A program made the translations under genes and the position numbers. Positions 25,557 through 34,258 of a stretch of 64,000 nucleotides of DNA are shown here, in pieces (the stretch's first letter is position 1; each line of letters begins with the position of its first letter). The notes beneath the pieces were generated by a model, which saw only the letters and a list, made by a program, of their open reading frames with translations, was not told the DNA's origin and searched no databases. Source of the DNA: JAHZKN01 sp965250205 (GTDB taxonomy: Bacteria; Pseudomonadota; Alphaproteobacteria; Rhizobiales; Hyphomicrobiaceae). The DNA lies in the NCBI GenBank assembly GCA_965250205.1, contig CBDFNK010000010.1, positions 1 through 64,000 of the forward strand, read 5' to 3'.

Positions 25557-26357
25557 ATGAGTGACATCCTCGAGAAAATTATCCGCTACAAGACGGAAGA
25601 AGTGGCGACCGCCAAGCTGGCCCTCCCGCTCCAGGTTCTGGCAGAATATGCCCGCAGTGCTGGCCCGGTCCGGCCTTTTCGCATAGCCTTAGAAGAGCGC
25701 ATAAAGTCTTGCCGTCCCGCCCTCATTGCCGAGATCAAAAAGGCCTCACCGTCTAGGGGGCTGATCCGCGAAGACTTTGACCCGCCCGCTTTGGCCAAGG
25801 CCTATGACAGCGGTGGCGCGGCGTGTCTTTCGATTTTAACCGATAAACCGTCATTTCACGGTACACCGGAAAATTTGAAACAGGCGCGCACCGCGGTTGA
25901 TCTGCCTGTGTTACGCAAAGACTTCATGATCGACACCTATCAAGTTGTGCAGGCACGCGCCTGGGGTGCTGATTGCATTTTGATCATCTTAGCCGAGATT
26001 GATGATCATGTGGCCCGTGACCTCGCGGCAGCTGCCAGCAACTGGGGCATGGACGCCATCGTTGAAGTACATGACGACGGTGAACTGGACCGCGCCCTCA
26101 AACTCGATTGCAATCTGATCGGCATTAACAATCGCAACTTGAAAACATTTGAGACGACGTTGCAAACCACGGAGCGGTTGGCACCGCGTGTCCCTAGGGA
26201 TCGCATTGTGATTAGCGAAAGCGGAATTTCAACCGCCGCCGATATCGCCCGCCTGCAAAGGGTTGGGGTCAACACATTCCTGGTTGGAGAAAGTTTGATG
26301 CGCCAAAGCGATGTCGAAGCAGCAACGCGCCGACTTCTTGGAGGCACCGGGTCGTGA
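25557..26357 (+). CDS. trpC: Indole-3-glycerol-phosphate synthase
   Basis: 266 residues from ATG 25557. A TIM-barrel enzyme that closes the indole ring in tryptophan synthesis. Visible active-site blocks are PALIAEIKKASPSRG (catalytic Lys), FHGTPENL, VLRKDFMIDTYQV (second Lys), LIGINNRNLKTFE and ISESGI. It is not fused to TrpF. It overlaps moaC by four bases (GTGA), so trpC-moaC-moeA is one operon, as in many rhizobia. Confidence 0.97.
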   Translation: MSDILEKIIRYKTEEVATAKLALPLQVLAEYARSAGPVRPFRIALEERIKSCRPALIAEIKKASPSRGLIREDFDPPALAKAYDSGGAACLSILTDKPSFHGTPENLKQARTAVDLPVLRKDFMIDTYQVVQARAWGADCILIILAEIDDHVARDLAAAASNWGMDAIVEVHDDGELDRALKLDCNLIGINNRNLKTFETTLQTTERLAPRVPRDRIVISESGISTAADIARLQRVGVNTFLVGESLMRQSDVEAATRRLLGGTGS

Positions 26358-26860
26358 GCGAGAAAAAACTCTCCCATCTCAACGCCAAGGGTGAAGCCCG
26401 CATGGTGGATGTCTCCGACAAAGACGTCACGCATCGCACGGCCAAGGCAGAGGGCTTTGTCGCCATGGCGGCGGACACTTTAGCCGTTATTGAAAAAGGT
26501 GGCGCCAAAAAAGGTGACGTGCTCGCAACAGCACGCATTGCTGGTATTATGGCCGCCAAACAAACGCACAACCTGATTCCGCTTTGTCATCCACTACCGA
26601 TCACCAAAGTCGAAGTTCATTTTACGCCAAGTCAAAATCCGACAGGCATTGTCATCACGTCCAAGGTCAAGGTTTCGGGCCAGACCGGTGTCGAGATGGA
26701 GGCCTTGACGGCCGTCTCGGTGGCAGCCCTGACAATCTACGACATGGTGAAGGCGATTGATAAAGCCATGCATTTTGACGCCATCCAGCTAATTGAAAAA
26801 ACTGGTGGCCGCTGCGGTGACTTTAAAGCACCAAAACATATCCTGCGTGCGAAGGACTAA
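26354..26860 (+). CDS. moaC: Cyclic pyranopterin monophosphate synthase
   Basis: 168 residues from GTG 26354, overlapping trpC. It acts with MoaA to turn GTP into cyclic pyranopterin monophosphate, the first molybdenum-cofactor intermediate. The MVDVSDKDVTHR start, KQTHNLIPLCHPLPITK block (metal/substrate site), GVEMEALTAVSVAALTIYDM and the final GGRCGDF are all present. moeA starts two bases after its stop. Confidence 0.97.
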   Translation: MSEKKLSHLNAKGEARMVDVSDKDVTHRTAKAEGFVAMAADTLAVIEKGGAKKGDVLATARIAGIMAAKQTHNLIPLCHPLPITKVEVHFTPSQNPTGIVITSKVKVSGQTGVEMEALTAVSVAALTIYDMVKAIDKAMHFDAIQLIEKTGGRCGDFKAPKHILRAKD

Positions 26861-26862
26861 AC

Positions 26863-28083
26863 ATGGATGCTCTTTCCGTTGCCGAAGCGCTAAAGCGCAT
26901 CTTAGCCGATGTAACAGTCATGGACTGCGAGCAGGTTGAACTGACCAAGGCCTGCGGTCGCGTCCTGGCCGAAGATGTCACGGCCACACTGACCCAGCCA
27001 CCGTTTGATGCCTCTGCCATGGACGGCTATGCCGTGTGCGCAGAAGATGTGGCAAGTCTGCCTGTAACACTTGACGTGATTGGCGAAGCCGCCGCCGGCG
27101 AAGGCTTTCAAGGTGCGCTTGTGCCTGGACAAGCGGTGCGCATTTTTACCGGTGCGCCGCTACCCAAAGGGGCCAGCGCAATTGTCATTCAGGAAAACAC
27201 AACCCGCGCGCGCGAACAGGTCACGGTTGTTGAAGGCTCACCTAACCCAGCCCACATCAGACGGCGCGGCCTCGACTTCTCCCAAGGCCACGTGCTCTTA
27301 AAAGCTGGCGACAAACTCAATGCCCGCACACTCACCTTAGCGGCTGCCATGGGCCATGGGACCCTGCCGCTGCGCCGTCAACCACGCGTTGCCATCCTCG
27401 CCACAGGCAATGAGCTGGTATTGCCTGGTCACGCGGTCGGCCCGGACCAAATCGTCTGCTCAAATCCGTTTGGCCTTTTGGAATTGGTGACAGCGGCAGG
27501 CGGAGTTGGCACATTTCTCGGTATCGCGCGCGATACCGAACCCGATCTGCGCGCTGCAATACAAAAAGCCCGGGACTTCGACATCCTGGTCACCATTGGT
27601 GGTGCCTCCGTAGGTGATCACGATCTCGTCGCCCCAGCACTCAAAGCGGAAGGCATGGTACTTGATTTCTGGCGCATCAAAATGCGCCCCGGTAAACCCT
27701 TGTTATTTGGTCGCTTGACCCGCGCCTCTCAAACCCAGCGCGTATTGGGCCTGCCCGGCAACCCAACGTCATCGCTGATCTGTGGACGCATCTATTTGGT
27801 GGCATTGATCACAGCGTTGCTGGGCCAGGACGCCAACACCATCACGCGCGGTGAACATGCCCAACTGGCGCAACCGTTACCGGCCAATGGCCCGCGTGCG
27901 CACTACATGCGAGGCGTCATTCGCGATGCCACAACCGCACCGCCCACCGTTGCTGCATTGGACGCACAGGATAGCTCCATGTTGACACCCTTAGCGGGCG
28001 CAGATTGCTTGATTGTGCGCGATGCTCATGCGCCCAAAGCTGACGTTAACGCGCACGTGGTTATGCTCAAGTTAGACTTTTGA
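26863..28083 (+). CDS. moeA: Molybdopterin molybdenumtransferase
   Basis: 406 residues. It inserts molybdate into adenylated molybdopterin in the final cofactor step. Domain blocks in order: PPFDASAMDGYAV near 45, IFTGAPLPKGASAIV near 93, the MoCF-binding domain (about 180-320) with AILATGNEL, GGASVGDHD, MRPGKPLLFG and LPGNPTSSL, and the C-terminal beta domain. In many rhizobia lexA follows moeA; here an apparently non-coding stretch follows instead. Confidence 0.96.
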   Translation: MDALSVAEALKRILADVTVMDCEQVELTKACGRVLAEDVTATLTQPPFDASAMDGYAVCAEDVASLPVTLDVIGEAAAGEGFQGALVPGQAVRIFTGAPLPKGASAIVIQENTTRAREQVTVVEGSPNPAHIRRRGLDFSQGHVLLKAGDKLNARTLTLAAAMGHGTLPLRRQPRVAILATGNELVLPGHAVGPDQIVCSNPFGLLELVTAAGGVGTFLGIARDTEPDLRAAIQKARDFDILVTIGGASVGDHDLVAPALKAEGMVLDFWRIKMRPGKPLLFGRLTRASQTQRVLGLPGNPTSSLICGRIYLVALITALLGQDANTITRGEHAQLAQPLPANGPRAHYMRGVIRDATTAPPTVAALDAQDSSMLTPLAGADCLIVRDAHAPKADVNAHVVMLKLDF

Positions 28084-28182
28084 ATCAGGCATTTCTCGCA
28101 CTTTTTTAATTTACGTGTGACGCATTTCCGACGCATTATAACCCTCTAAGGGAAACAGTTCGAACCCGCTTCACGCCGGGTC

Positions 28183-28250
28183 GGACACTTAGCCCCGGAT
28201 GCAACCCACCCCGCTCGTTTGCATCCGGGGCTGTTAGATTGAAAGTGTCC
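28183..28250. repeat. Strong inverted repeat, possible terminator or structured RNA
   Basis: AGCCCCGGATGCAA (28191-28204) and TTGCATCCGGGGCT (28219-28232) form a perfect 14-bp stem with a 14-base loop. An outer GGACAC/GTGTCC pair (28183-28188, 28245-28250) extends it across small internal loops. A smaller ACCCG/CGGGT hairpin lies just upstream. It starts about 100 bases past moeA and lacks a T run, so it is not a plain rho-independent terminator. Confidence 0.7.
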
Positions 28251-28959
28251 TGGCTTCGACCTCAACGCACCCCAAACACGCGCGCCGCGAGGCCAACACA
28301 AAATCTTATCCCCTCACCTTTCCCCGACACTAAACTCGTCCCCATCCTGCTTGACCGTTCGGGGATCTGGGTGCGCGCCGGTACTCTGATGCAAGCAGGA
28401 GGTGAAGGGAGCGCGGCTCGGGGCATAGGCTCTGCCGAGAGACCGTCTGCCGCCATCGATTTCGCACGTTGGTGAAGTCCGCAGGGTGCGCGGACCATTA
28501 CGTGGTGGTCACCGTCCTTTCACCGGCGGAGCGGCTTGTGCCGCATCCGAAAAATTTGAAACGGCAGCGCTGCTCCGCTCCCCGGACACCTGTTTGCCTG
28601 ACCAACTACCCTCTCACCGCGACCTGCCATAGGCCCGCGGCCAATAATCGTGCTGGAGACGCGTTGCAAGGGCCATGGGCCGCCCACCCGAACTCTGCTT
28701 GAAGTCATATCTGTGGAATGGCTTTGGAAGTAAGGCGGTGAAAATGCTATTTTTGCGTTTGACCGGATTGACTACGTCGACAACTTCAACAAAAAACAAT
28801 GGCTGACTTTTAGATGCTGTTTTAATCAACACAGCGTTGCCGATTCTGCTGGCAGCATGGAGGTTTGCGAAAAAGGAAATGATTCCAGTCGCAACTAGGC
28901 GGACAACCGCAGCTGTCCACGACGTCGATTGAAACCCACCATTTTTGTGAACACCACCT

Positions 28960-28989
28960 TTGCCCCCAACCACCCGGCCGGTCTATAAT
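28960..28989 (+). promoter_or_regulatory. Candidate sigma-70 promoter placing the transcript start at the peptide-transporter ATG
   Basis: TTGCCC (28960-28965) and a perfect TATAAT (28984-28989) are separated by 18 bases. Transcription would be expected to begin about seven bases later, at 28996, which is the A of the gene's ATG. No Shine-Dalgarno is seen. The mRNA may be leaderless. Confidence 0.4.
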
Positions 28990-28995
28990 CCCGTC

Positions 28996-30510
28996 ATGAC
29001 TGATCAGCCCGCGAACAGCACCCAACCCATAGCCCCCGTCCCAACGTCGGCCAGCCTCGGCTTTGCCCAGCACCCGCAAGGATTGCGCACGCTGTTTTTT
29101 GCCGAGCTTTGGGAACGGTTTTCCTACTACGGCATGCGCGCGCTGCTGACCTTGTTCATGGTGGCGCCCATTGCCGGTGGTGGGCTCGACATGCCAGTAA
29201 CGCAAGCCGCGCGCATCTACGGCAACTACACAATGGCCGTCTATATGTTGGCGATCCCAGGCGGCTATCTGGCCGACAGTGTGTTTGGACCAAAGCGCGC
29301 CGTGATGATTGGCGGTTGGGTGATTGCGCTCGGGCACTTCACATTGGCAGCCCCCTATGAGCTGAGCTTTTACATTGGACTGATCTTGGTGGCGCTTGGC
29401 ACCGGTCTGTTAAAACCCAGCATCAGTGCTCTTGTTGGTGCGCTCTACAGCAAAGATGATGGCCGCCGTGATGCCGGATTTTCGCTTTTCTATATGGGCA
29501 TCAACATCGGCGCATTTATAGCGCCGTTAGTGACCGGCTTTCTGGCCCAAAGCGACACCTTTAAGACGTGGCTCTCCGCTAACGGGTTTGACCCGACCCA
29601 CAGTTGGCATTGGGGCTTTGGCGCTGCAGGCGTTGGTATGGTCCTGGGTTTATTCGTCTTCATGCGCAATGCACGTGTGTTGCCCGACCAAGATGACAAC
29701 AACCCCCTGCCAGAACAGTTCTGGCGCAACGCCGTTCTCGTCATCGCGGGTACGGGCCTGTTGATGGGCTTGCTCATTCTTTCCGACAGCGCTGGCTGGA
29801 CGTGGTTACGTTATTTGATCATCGCCCTTCCCGTCACGGCTGCGGTTCTATTTGGGTTTTCGAAAGATGGCGACTTCAAAAAGGTTAGCGCCGTCTTTGT
29901 TTTGTTTATCGCCGCCATGGTGTTCTGGTCGATCTTTGAACAAACGGGGCTCTCGATTGCGCTGTTTGCTGACAAGCTGACGGACAATGATATGATGGGG
30001 TATTCAATTCCCTCGTCTTGGTATCAATCGTTAAATTCGCTGTTTGTGATTACCCTGGCGCCGTTGTTTGCGCTTGCCTGGCTGAAGCTTGGGCACCGCC
30101 AACCCTCAAGCCCGGTCAAGTTTTCCATCGGGCTCGTCTTCCTTGCGCTTTCGTTTGTTTTGATGATCCCAGCCGCCTACCTCACAGCGGCGGGCAAAGT
30201 CAGCCCCCTGTGGTTGGTGGGTCTGTTCTTTCTTCAAACAGTGGGGGAATTGTTCTTAAGCCCGGTTGGGCTGTCGACAATGACCAAGCTGGCTCCCGCT
30301 CGTATCACCGGTTTGGTTCTCGGTATTTGGTTCCTGGCAACCGCCTTTGGCAACAAATTGGCAGGCGTCCTGGGGCGTAATTTTGATGCCACCGATCCTG
30401 ATGCCCTGGTCCAGTTCTTCACCGAACAAGCCCTCATGGTTTTGGTTTGCGCCTCGATATTGTTCGCCTTGAGCCCATGGGTAAAACGGTTAATGGGCGA
30501 TATTCACTAA
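28996..30510 (+). CDS. Proton-dependent oligopeptide transporter (POT/PTR family)
   Basis: 504 residues and about 14 membrane helices. The proton-coupling motif ELWERFSYYGMRALL (ExxERFxYY) is near residue 34, followed by GGYLADSVFGPKRAVMIGG and the GLLKPSISALVGALY and FYMGINIGAFIAPLVTG signatures of POT transporters. It imports di- and tripeptides with protons through the inner membrane. The frame is open slightly upstream, but ATG 28996 fits the hydrophilic N-terminus. Confidence 0.95.
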   Translation: MTDQPANSTQPIAPVPTSASLGFAQHPQGLRTLFFAELWERFSYYGMRALLTLFMVAPIAGGGLDMPVTQAARIYGNYTMAVYMLAIPGGYLADSVFGPKRAVMIGGWVIALGHFTLAAPYELSFYIGLILVALGTGLLKPSISALVGALYSKDDGRRDAGFSLFYMGINIGAFIAPLVTGFLAQSDTFKTWLSANGFDPTHSWHWGFGAAGVGMVLGLFVFMRNARVLPDQDDNNPLPEQFWRNAVLVIAGTGLLMGLLILSDSAGWTWLRYLIIALPVTAAVLFGFSKDGDFKKVSAVFVLFIAAMVFWSIFEQTGLSIALFADKLTDNDMMGYSIPSSWYQSLNSLFVITLAPLFALAWLKLGHRQPSSPVKFSIGLVFLALSFVLMIPAAYLTAAGKVSPLWLVGLFFLQTVGELFLSPVGLSTMTKLAPARITGLVLGIWFLATAFGNKLAGVLGRNFDATDPDALVQFFTEQALMVLVCASILFALSPWVKRLMGDIH

Positions 30511-30697
30511 CCATATCAGCTCTTTCCCATCACAGAGCATTGTTTGGCGACGGCTTCGTAACACCTACTATTCATACTGTATTCATGGGCCCTAAGCTGT
30601 TAGAATTAGAACTTAAAGCCCGAGTTTATTGAACCTTTTTTGACTCCGCAGCGACACACAATATGTGATCGCCTTAGCCCCATTGGAGCCTTGATCA

Positions 30698-31681
30698 ATG
30701 AAAGCTATGCTCAAACTGTTTCAACTCCCGCTTCTCGCTGCTGCCCTGATATCGCCATCCTCACCATCTGCCTACGCCGCTTCAGGTGATACCATTGGCG
30801 AGGCCATTGAAGTCATCAATCTGGTCACGGCGGATTATTCTCGCGACACCCGCACACTGCAACCTGGCGATGACGTGCGCCAGGACGAAAAGATTGCCGT
30901 TGGCAGCGATGGACGCAGCGAATTGCAATTTGCTGACCAAACCAAGATCGCACTTGGCCCGGGCTCAGAAATGCTGCTCGATAAATTCGTCTATGACTCG
31001 GACAAAAATTCCGGCTCGATTGTGATGGACTTAGTGTCCGGCACGTTGCGCTTCATTACAGGTATTGCGCAAAAGCCGACCTATGTCATTCGCACGCCGA
31101 ATGCCTCGATCACCGTGCGCGGCACAATCTTTGATGTCTATACGCCGCCCAAAGGTGGTCCGACCTATCTGTTGCTGCACGAAGGTCGTGTCAAGGTTTG
31201 TAGCAGGAAGAAAAGGTCGTGTCGCAATAACAACAAGCCAGGACGTCTGGTTCGGATCTCGAAAAACGGCAAGATCGATAATCCAACGGTTTGGTCTGTT
31301 TTGGACGACAAGGACGGCATCCCGTTTGACCTAGCCTTCCCGTTTGTCATCAACCCACCGTTGATTGACCCCTCGCCTATCTTCACCAAGGAAGAGATTG
31401 TAAACGCAGCCTTGCCGAAGAAGTTCAAGCCAAAGAAAAAATACAAAAAGAAAGCAAAGAAAAAGAAAGCGAAGAAAAAGCAATACAAGAAGAAAAAAGT
31501 CACCAAGAAAAGAACAAGGACGAAGAAAAAGTACGTAAAAAAGAAAAAGAAAAAGAAAACCAAATCGGCGAACAATAATACCGGAAAGATTTTAGGTGCT
31601 GCTGCTGGGATCGCCATCGGCATCGCCATCAGCAAAGGCAACAAGAAAGGCGGCGGCCACAAGCGTCCCCATGACTATTAG
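30698..31681 (+). CDS. Secreted FecR-domain protein with Lys-rich tail
   Basis: 327 residues. A signal peptide (about 1-28, ending AYAA) precedes a FecR domain (about 45-190: LQPGDDVRQDEKIAVGSDG, LQFADQTKIALGPGSEM, PTYVIRTPNASITVRGT, LLLHEGRVKV). After a linker (to about 240) comes a roughly 60-residue block of almost only Lys with some Ala, Tyr and Arg, then a Gly/Ala/Ile hydrophobic segment (about 296-312). No sigma factor or TonB receptor is adjacent, so it is not the classical iron-citrate regulator. It faces a CHASE2 adenylate cyclase gene and shares its terminator region. Confidence 0.88.
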   Translation: MKAMLKLFQLPLLAAALISPSSPSAYAASGDTIGEAIEVINLVTADYSRDTRTLQPGDDVRQDEKIAVGSDGRSELQFADQTKIALGPGSEMLLDKFVYDSDKNSGSIVMDLVSGTLRFITGIAQKPTYVIRTPNASITVRGTIFDVYTPPKGGPTYLLLHEGRVKVCSRKKRSCRNNNKPGRLVRISKNGKIDNPTVWSVLDDKDGIPFDLAFPFVINPPLIDPSPIFTKEEIVNAALPKKFKPKKKYKKKAKKKKAKKKQYKKKKVTKKRTRTKKKYVKKKKKKKTKSANNNTGKILGAAAGIAIGIAISKGNKKGGGHKRPHDY

Positions 31682-31710
31682 GTGGCACGCCACACCTAAA
31701 ATCAATACCG

Positions 31711-31745
31711 CCCGCAGCATCACAACTGCGGGCCGTTTGTTATTG
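31711..31745 (+). terminator. Rho-independent terminator between FecR-domain and cyclase genes
   Basis: CCCGCAG (31711-31717) pairs perfectly with CTGCGGG (31726-31732) across an eight-base loop, followed by CCGTTTGTTATT. It lies 30 bases past the FecR-domain stop and overlaps the end of the convergent cyclase gene. Confidence 0.75.
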
Positions 31746-33932
31746 TGCAGCACGTTTCAACGCGGTGATCTCAGCCTCATAGTGGGCATAGAGGGCGTCA
31801 AGCCCAGGCCAGTTGATGTCTTTGCAGGTTTTGAAGTGCGTTTGCGCGCTAGTAAGATCTTTGCGGTCTAACGCCTGCAACAAAGCGGCTTGATGCTTCG
31901 CCAAATCCTGGAATGCACTGCGCCTTTTCATAGCTTCATCACCCAGTAAGGCAAACACGGACTGTAGATTGTCTTTGCCCTTCAGCTTAATCGCACCAAT
32001 CGGCAAGAACGCAAACCCTTCCACCAATTCTGCCGTGCGCACACCGACAATAATTGGAACACCATAGCCCTTGGTCTCGCTTTCCAGGCGCGAGGCTGTA
32101 TTGACCGGATCTCCCAGTAAGGAATAATCAAATCGCTGTGGCGAACCGACATTTCCCACACAGCAATCGCCTGTGTTGAGCCCGATGCCAATTCGCACGG
32201 GATGAAATGGTTCGCCGTTCGCTTCTGCCTCTTTGCGCCATGCCACATTCAGACGACCTAATTCGTCAATCATTCTGAGCGCTGTGACACAGGCTTGGCG
32301 TGCATGGGCGTCATCAAGCACCGGCGCATTCCAAAACGCCATTACTGCATCGCCCATAAACTTATCAATCGTACCGCGCTCTTGCAGAATAATGTCCGAC
32401 AGCGGCGTGAACAGTGCATTGACAAATTGAATGAGGTCTTCGGCATCAAGGCGCTCAGAGATTTTAGAAAAGCCACGCACATCTGAAAACAACAGTGTGA
32501 CTTCGCGCATCTCACCGCCAAGTTTCAGCTTGTCGTGGTTCTCGGCCAATTCCTCAACCAGCTGCGGCGCAACGTAGTGGCCAAAGGCCGAGCGCACGCG
32601 ATTTTTGTCGGCTTCGGATTTGACATAACTGAACAGCGAACCCGCCAAATAAACCGCGAGCACCGACAGGCTCGGATAAACCGGATCAAACAACACACCT
32701 GAGTTAGCGTAGGCTGTCCATGATAGCCCAGCGATGGCCAAAAGGGCGCCGGTGCCAATAAGAGCGGCTGTCAGTGGGCCATAGCGACGTATGAGCCATG
32801 CCACCAACAGACCCACCAAAGCCAAAAAGCTCAATTCAAGTCCCGTTGCATAGGCGGGTCGGCGCAAATAAGAGCCGTCCAACATTTGCTCCAAGGCTTG
32901 TGCGTGGATTTCAACACCCGGCACAGACGCTTCAAGCGGTGTTGCCCGCAAATCCATCAAGCCGGTTGCACTCGACCCAATGAAGATCAACCGGTCTTTG
33001 ACATCACCTGGAGCGTGCGAACCGGACAAAATCGTATGTGCTGGAATATAGCGCTTCGGATCAGAGCGTGAAAACCGCAACCACAGCTCACCATTACCTT
33101 TGGTTTCAAGAATGGTTGGGCCGACTTTGATCTGCTCGACACCGGTTTTTTGACCGAATGCTGAAACACCACTCCCACCGGAGGACTTGATGGCAACAGT
33201 AGAGTGGCCACCTGCAACTCTGAGCGCCTCAAGGGCGAGTGCTGGATAGAGCGTTTCTCCTAACATTACCAAGGTCGGTACAGAGCGCACCACTTGGTCA
33301 TGGGCAGGTAGCCAATTGACAGCGCCAAGACCTGCCGCCTCTTTTACAAGAACGGTAAGCAGCGGTGTTGCATTTGCAAACCCCGGTACAAACAATTTTG
33401 GATCATCACCCGCTGCAACAAAGCTCGCTTTTGGCTTTTGAGTGACAGGCTTACCAACACCGAGGCCTGACACGCCAAGGACAACAGGCGCACCATTTAA
33501 GACCGCGCCCAAGCGTTGGTCATTTGACGGCAACGCACGCGCCTTTGCAGTCAATGGCGCTAGCTCGCTTTGCTCTGCAAACAACTCCGCAAAAGCCGAT
33601 GGTGACAGCCGATCTGGTTCCGCCAAAATCAAATCCAGCGCCACAACCTTGGCACCATCGGATTTGAGACGCGTGATGATCTCAGCCATCTTGGTGCGCG
33701 GCCACGGCCACTGACCAACCTTGGCAAGAGACGCCTCATCAATATCAACAATGCGCACGCGATAGGCGGGGTCAACCGTGCGTGGCGCAAGGCGTTGATA
33801 GCTATCAAACACCACGAAGCGCAATCCGGCAATGGCCTGCGGGTCCCATATCCGAAACAGCAAGGCGGCGGCCAGAATGGCACCCATCACGATGAGATGG
33901 GGCGGCGGCAGTTGGCGGAAAAGCCTTTGCAT
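31740..33932 (-). CDS. CHASE2-domain adenylate cyclase, class III
   Basis: 730 residues. After an N-terminal membrane helix (about 14-28) comes a periplasmic CHASE2 sensor (about 35-345, with VVALDLILAEPDR and DRLIFIGSSATGLMD). Three helices follow (about 352-425), then a cytoplasmic cyclase domain (about 465-660). The cyclase has both metal Asp (FSDVRGF, MGDAVMAFW), the adenine-selecting Lys (DKFMGD) and Asp region (RFDYSLLGD), and the transition-state Asn/Arg (VNTASRLE). It should make cAMP in response to an unknown periplasmic signal. Confidence 0.94.
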   Translation of the reverse strand: MQRLFRQLPPPHLIVMGAILAAALLFRIWDPQAIAGLRFVVFDSYQRLAPRTVDPAYRVRIVDIDEASLAKVGQWPWPRTKMAEIITRLKSDGAKVVALDLILAEPDRLSPSAFAELFAEQSELAPLTAKARALPSNDQRLGAVLNGAPVVLGVSGLGVGKPVTQKPKASFVAAGDDPKLFVPGFANATPLLTVLVKEAAGLGAVNWLPAHDQVVRSVPTLVMLGETLYPALALEALRVAGGHSTVAIKSSGGSGVSAFGQKTGVEQIKVGPTILETKGNGELWLRFSRSDPKRYIPAHTILSGSHAPGDVKDRLIFIGSSATGLMDLRATPLEASVPGVEIHAQALEQMLDGSYLRRPAYATGLELSFLALVGLLVAWLIRRYGPLTAALIGTGALLAIAGLSWTAYANSGVLFDPVYPSLSVLAVYLAGSLFSYVKSEADKNRVRSAFGHYVAPQLVEELAENHDKLKLGGEMREVTLLFSDVRGFSKISERLDAEDLIQFVNALFTPLSDIILQERGTIDKFMGDAVMAFWNAPVLDDAHARQACVTALRMIDELGRLNVAWRKEAEANGEPFHPVRIGIGLNTGDCCVGNVGSPQRFDYSLLGDPVNTASRLESETKGYGVPIIVGVRTAELVEGFAFLPIGAIKLKGKDNLQSVFALLGDEAMKRRSAFQDLAKHQAALLQALDRKDLTSAQTHFKTCKDINWPGLDALYAHYEAEITALKRAAQ

Positions 33933-34258
33933 CGCGGTCAGATCCCTAGTTCACAAGATCCCTCTCAATGCCAAATCGATGAGAGGCGGATACAGTGATC
34001 TATACCAAAGTGTCGAAGCGAGGTAACCGCGATTGACGGGTTGCAGGGACTGCTCGCCTACGGCTCGTCAGGGGTGTCGACACCGCAACCAACTGCGGTA
34101 GGCGGAGCCGTCGCAAGAATAACTGGCTGCGGTAGGCGGAGCCGTCGCAAAAATAACTGGCTGCGGTAGGCGGAGCCGTCGCAAGAATAACTGACTGCGG
34201 TAGGCGGAACCGTCGCAAGATAACTGGCTGCGGTAGGCGGAGCCGTCGCAAGAATAAC
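33933..34258. other. Intergenic region holding the tRNA-linked tandem repeats
   Basis: About 325 bases between the cyclase start and the tRNA-Gln 3' end. Half of it is the tandem repeat at 34094-34258. A CGCCTACGGCTCGTC near 34055 looks like a degenerate extra copy. The cyclase promoter must lie in the left part. Confidence 0.5.
34094..34258 (-). repeat. Five tandem 33-34 bp repeats resembling the tRNA-Gln 3' end and trailer
   Basis: Five copies of a unit containing TGCGGTAGGCGGAGCCGTCG and then CAAGAATAACTGGC; copy four is one base shorter. The junction AATAACTGGCTG and the next GCGGTAGGCGG align with the tRNA's own AATAACTGGCTG and GGGGTGGGAGG. On the minus strand each unit thus mimics the last bases of the T arm, the acceptor strand, G, CCA and the AGTTATTCTT trailer. 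They lie directly downstream of the tRNA. Confidence 0.85.

Larger units (their letters stand above)
28084..28995. other. Long intergenic region with strong stem-loops
   Basis: About 900 bases with no supported gene. It starts with a strong inverted repeat (28183-28250). Further pairings include CCTGCTTG (near 28346) with CAAGCAGG (near 28392), GTCCGC/GCGGAC near 28478 and GCGGC/GCCGC near 28533. Open frames on both strands have poor codon use. It does not match RNase P, tmRNA or SRP RNA signatures that I know. A structured RNA is possible. Confidence 0.45.

Noticed and set aside
28262..28498. Coding frames in the long gap after moeA
   Set aside because: Both strands give Arg/Pro/Ser-rich peptides without domain or ribosome site; strong pairing suggests RNA or non-coding DNA instead.
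28251..28700. RNase P RNA, tmRNA or SRP RNA in the gap after moeA
   Set aside because: The conserved core motifs of these RNAs were looked for and not seen on either strand.
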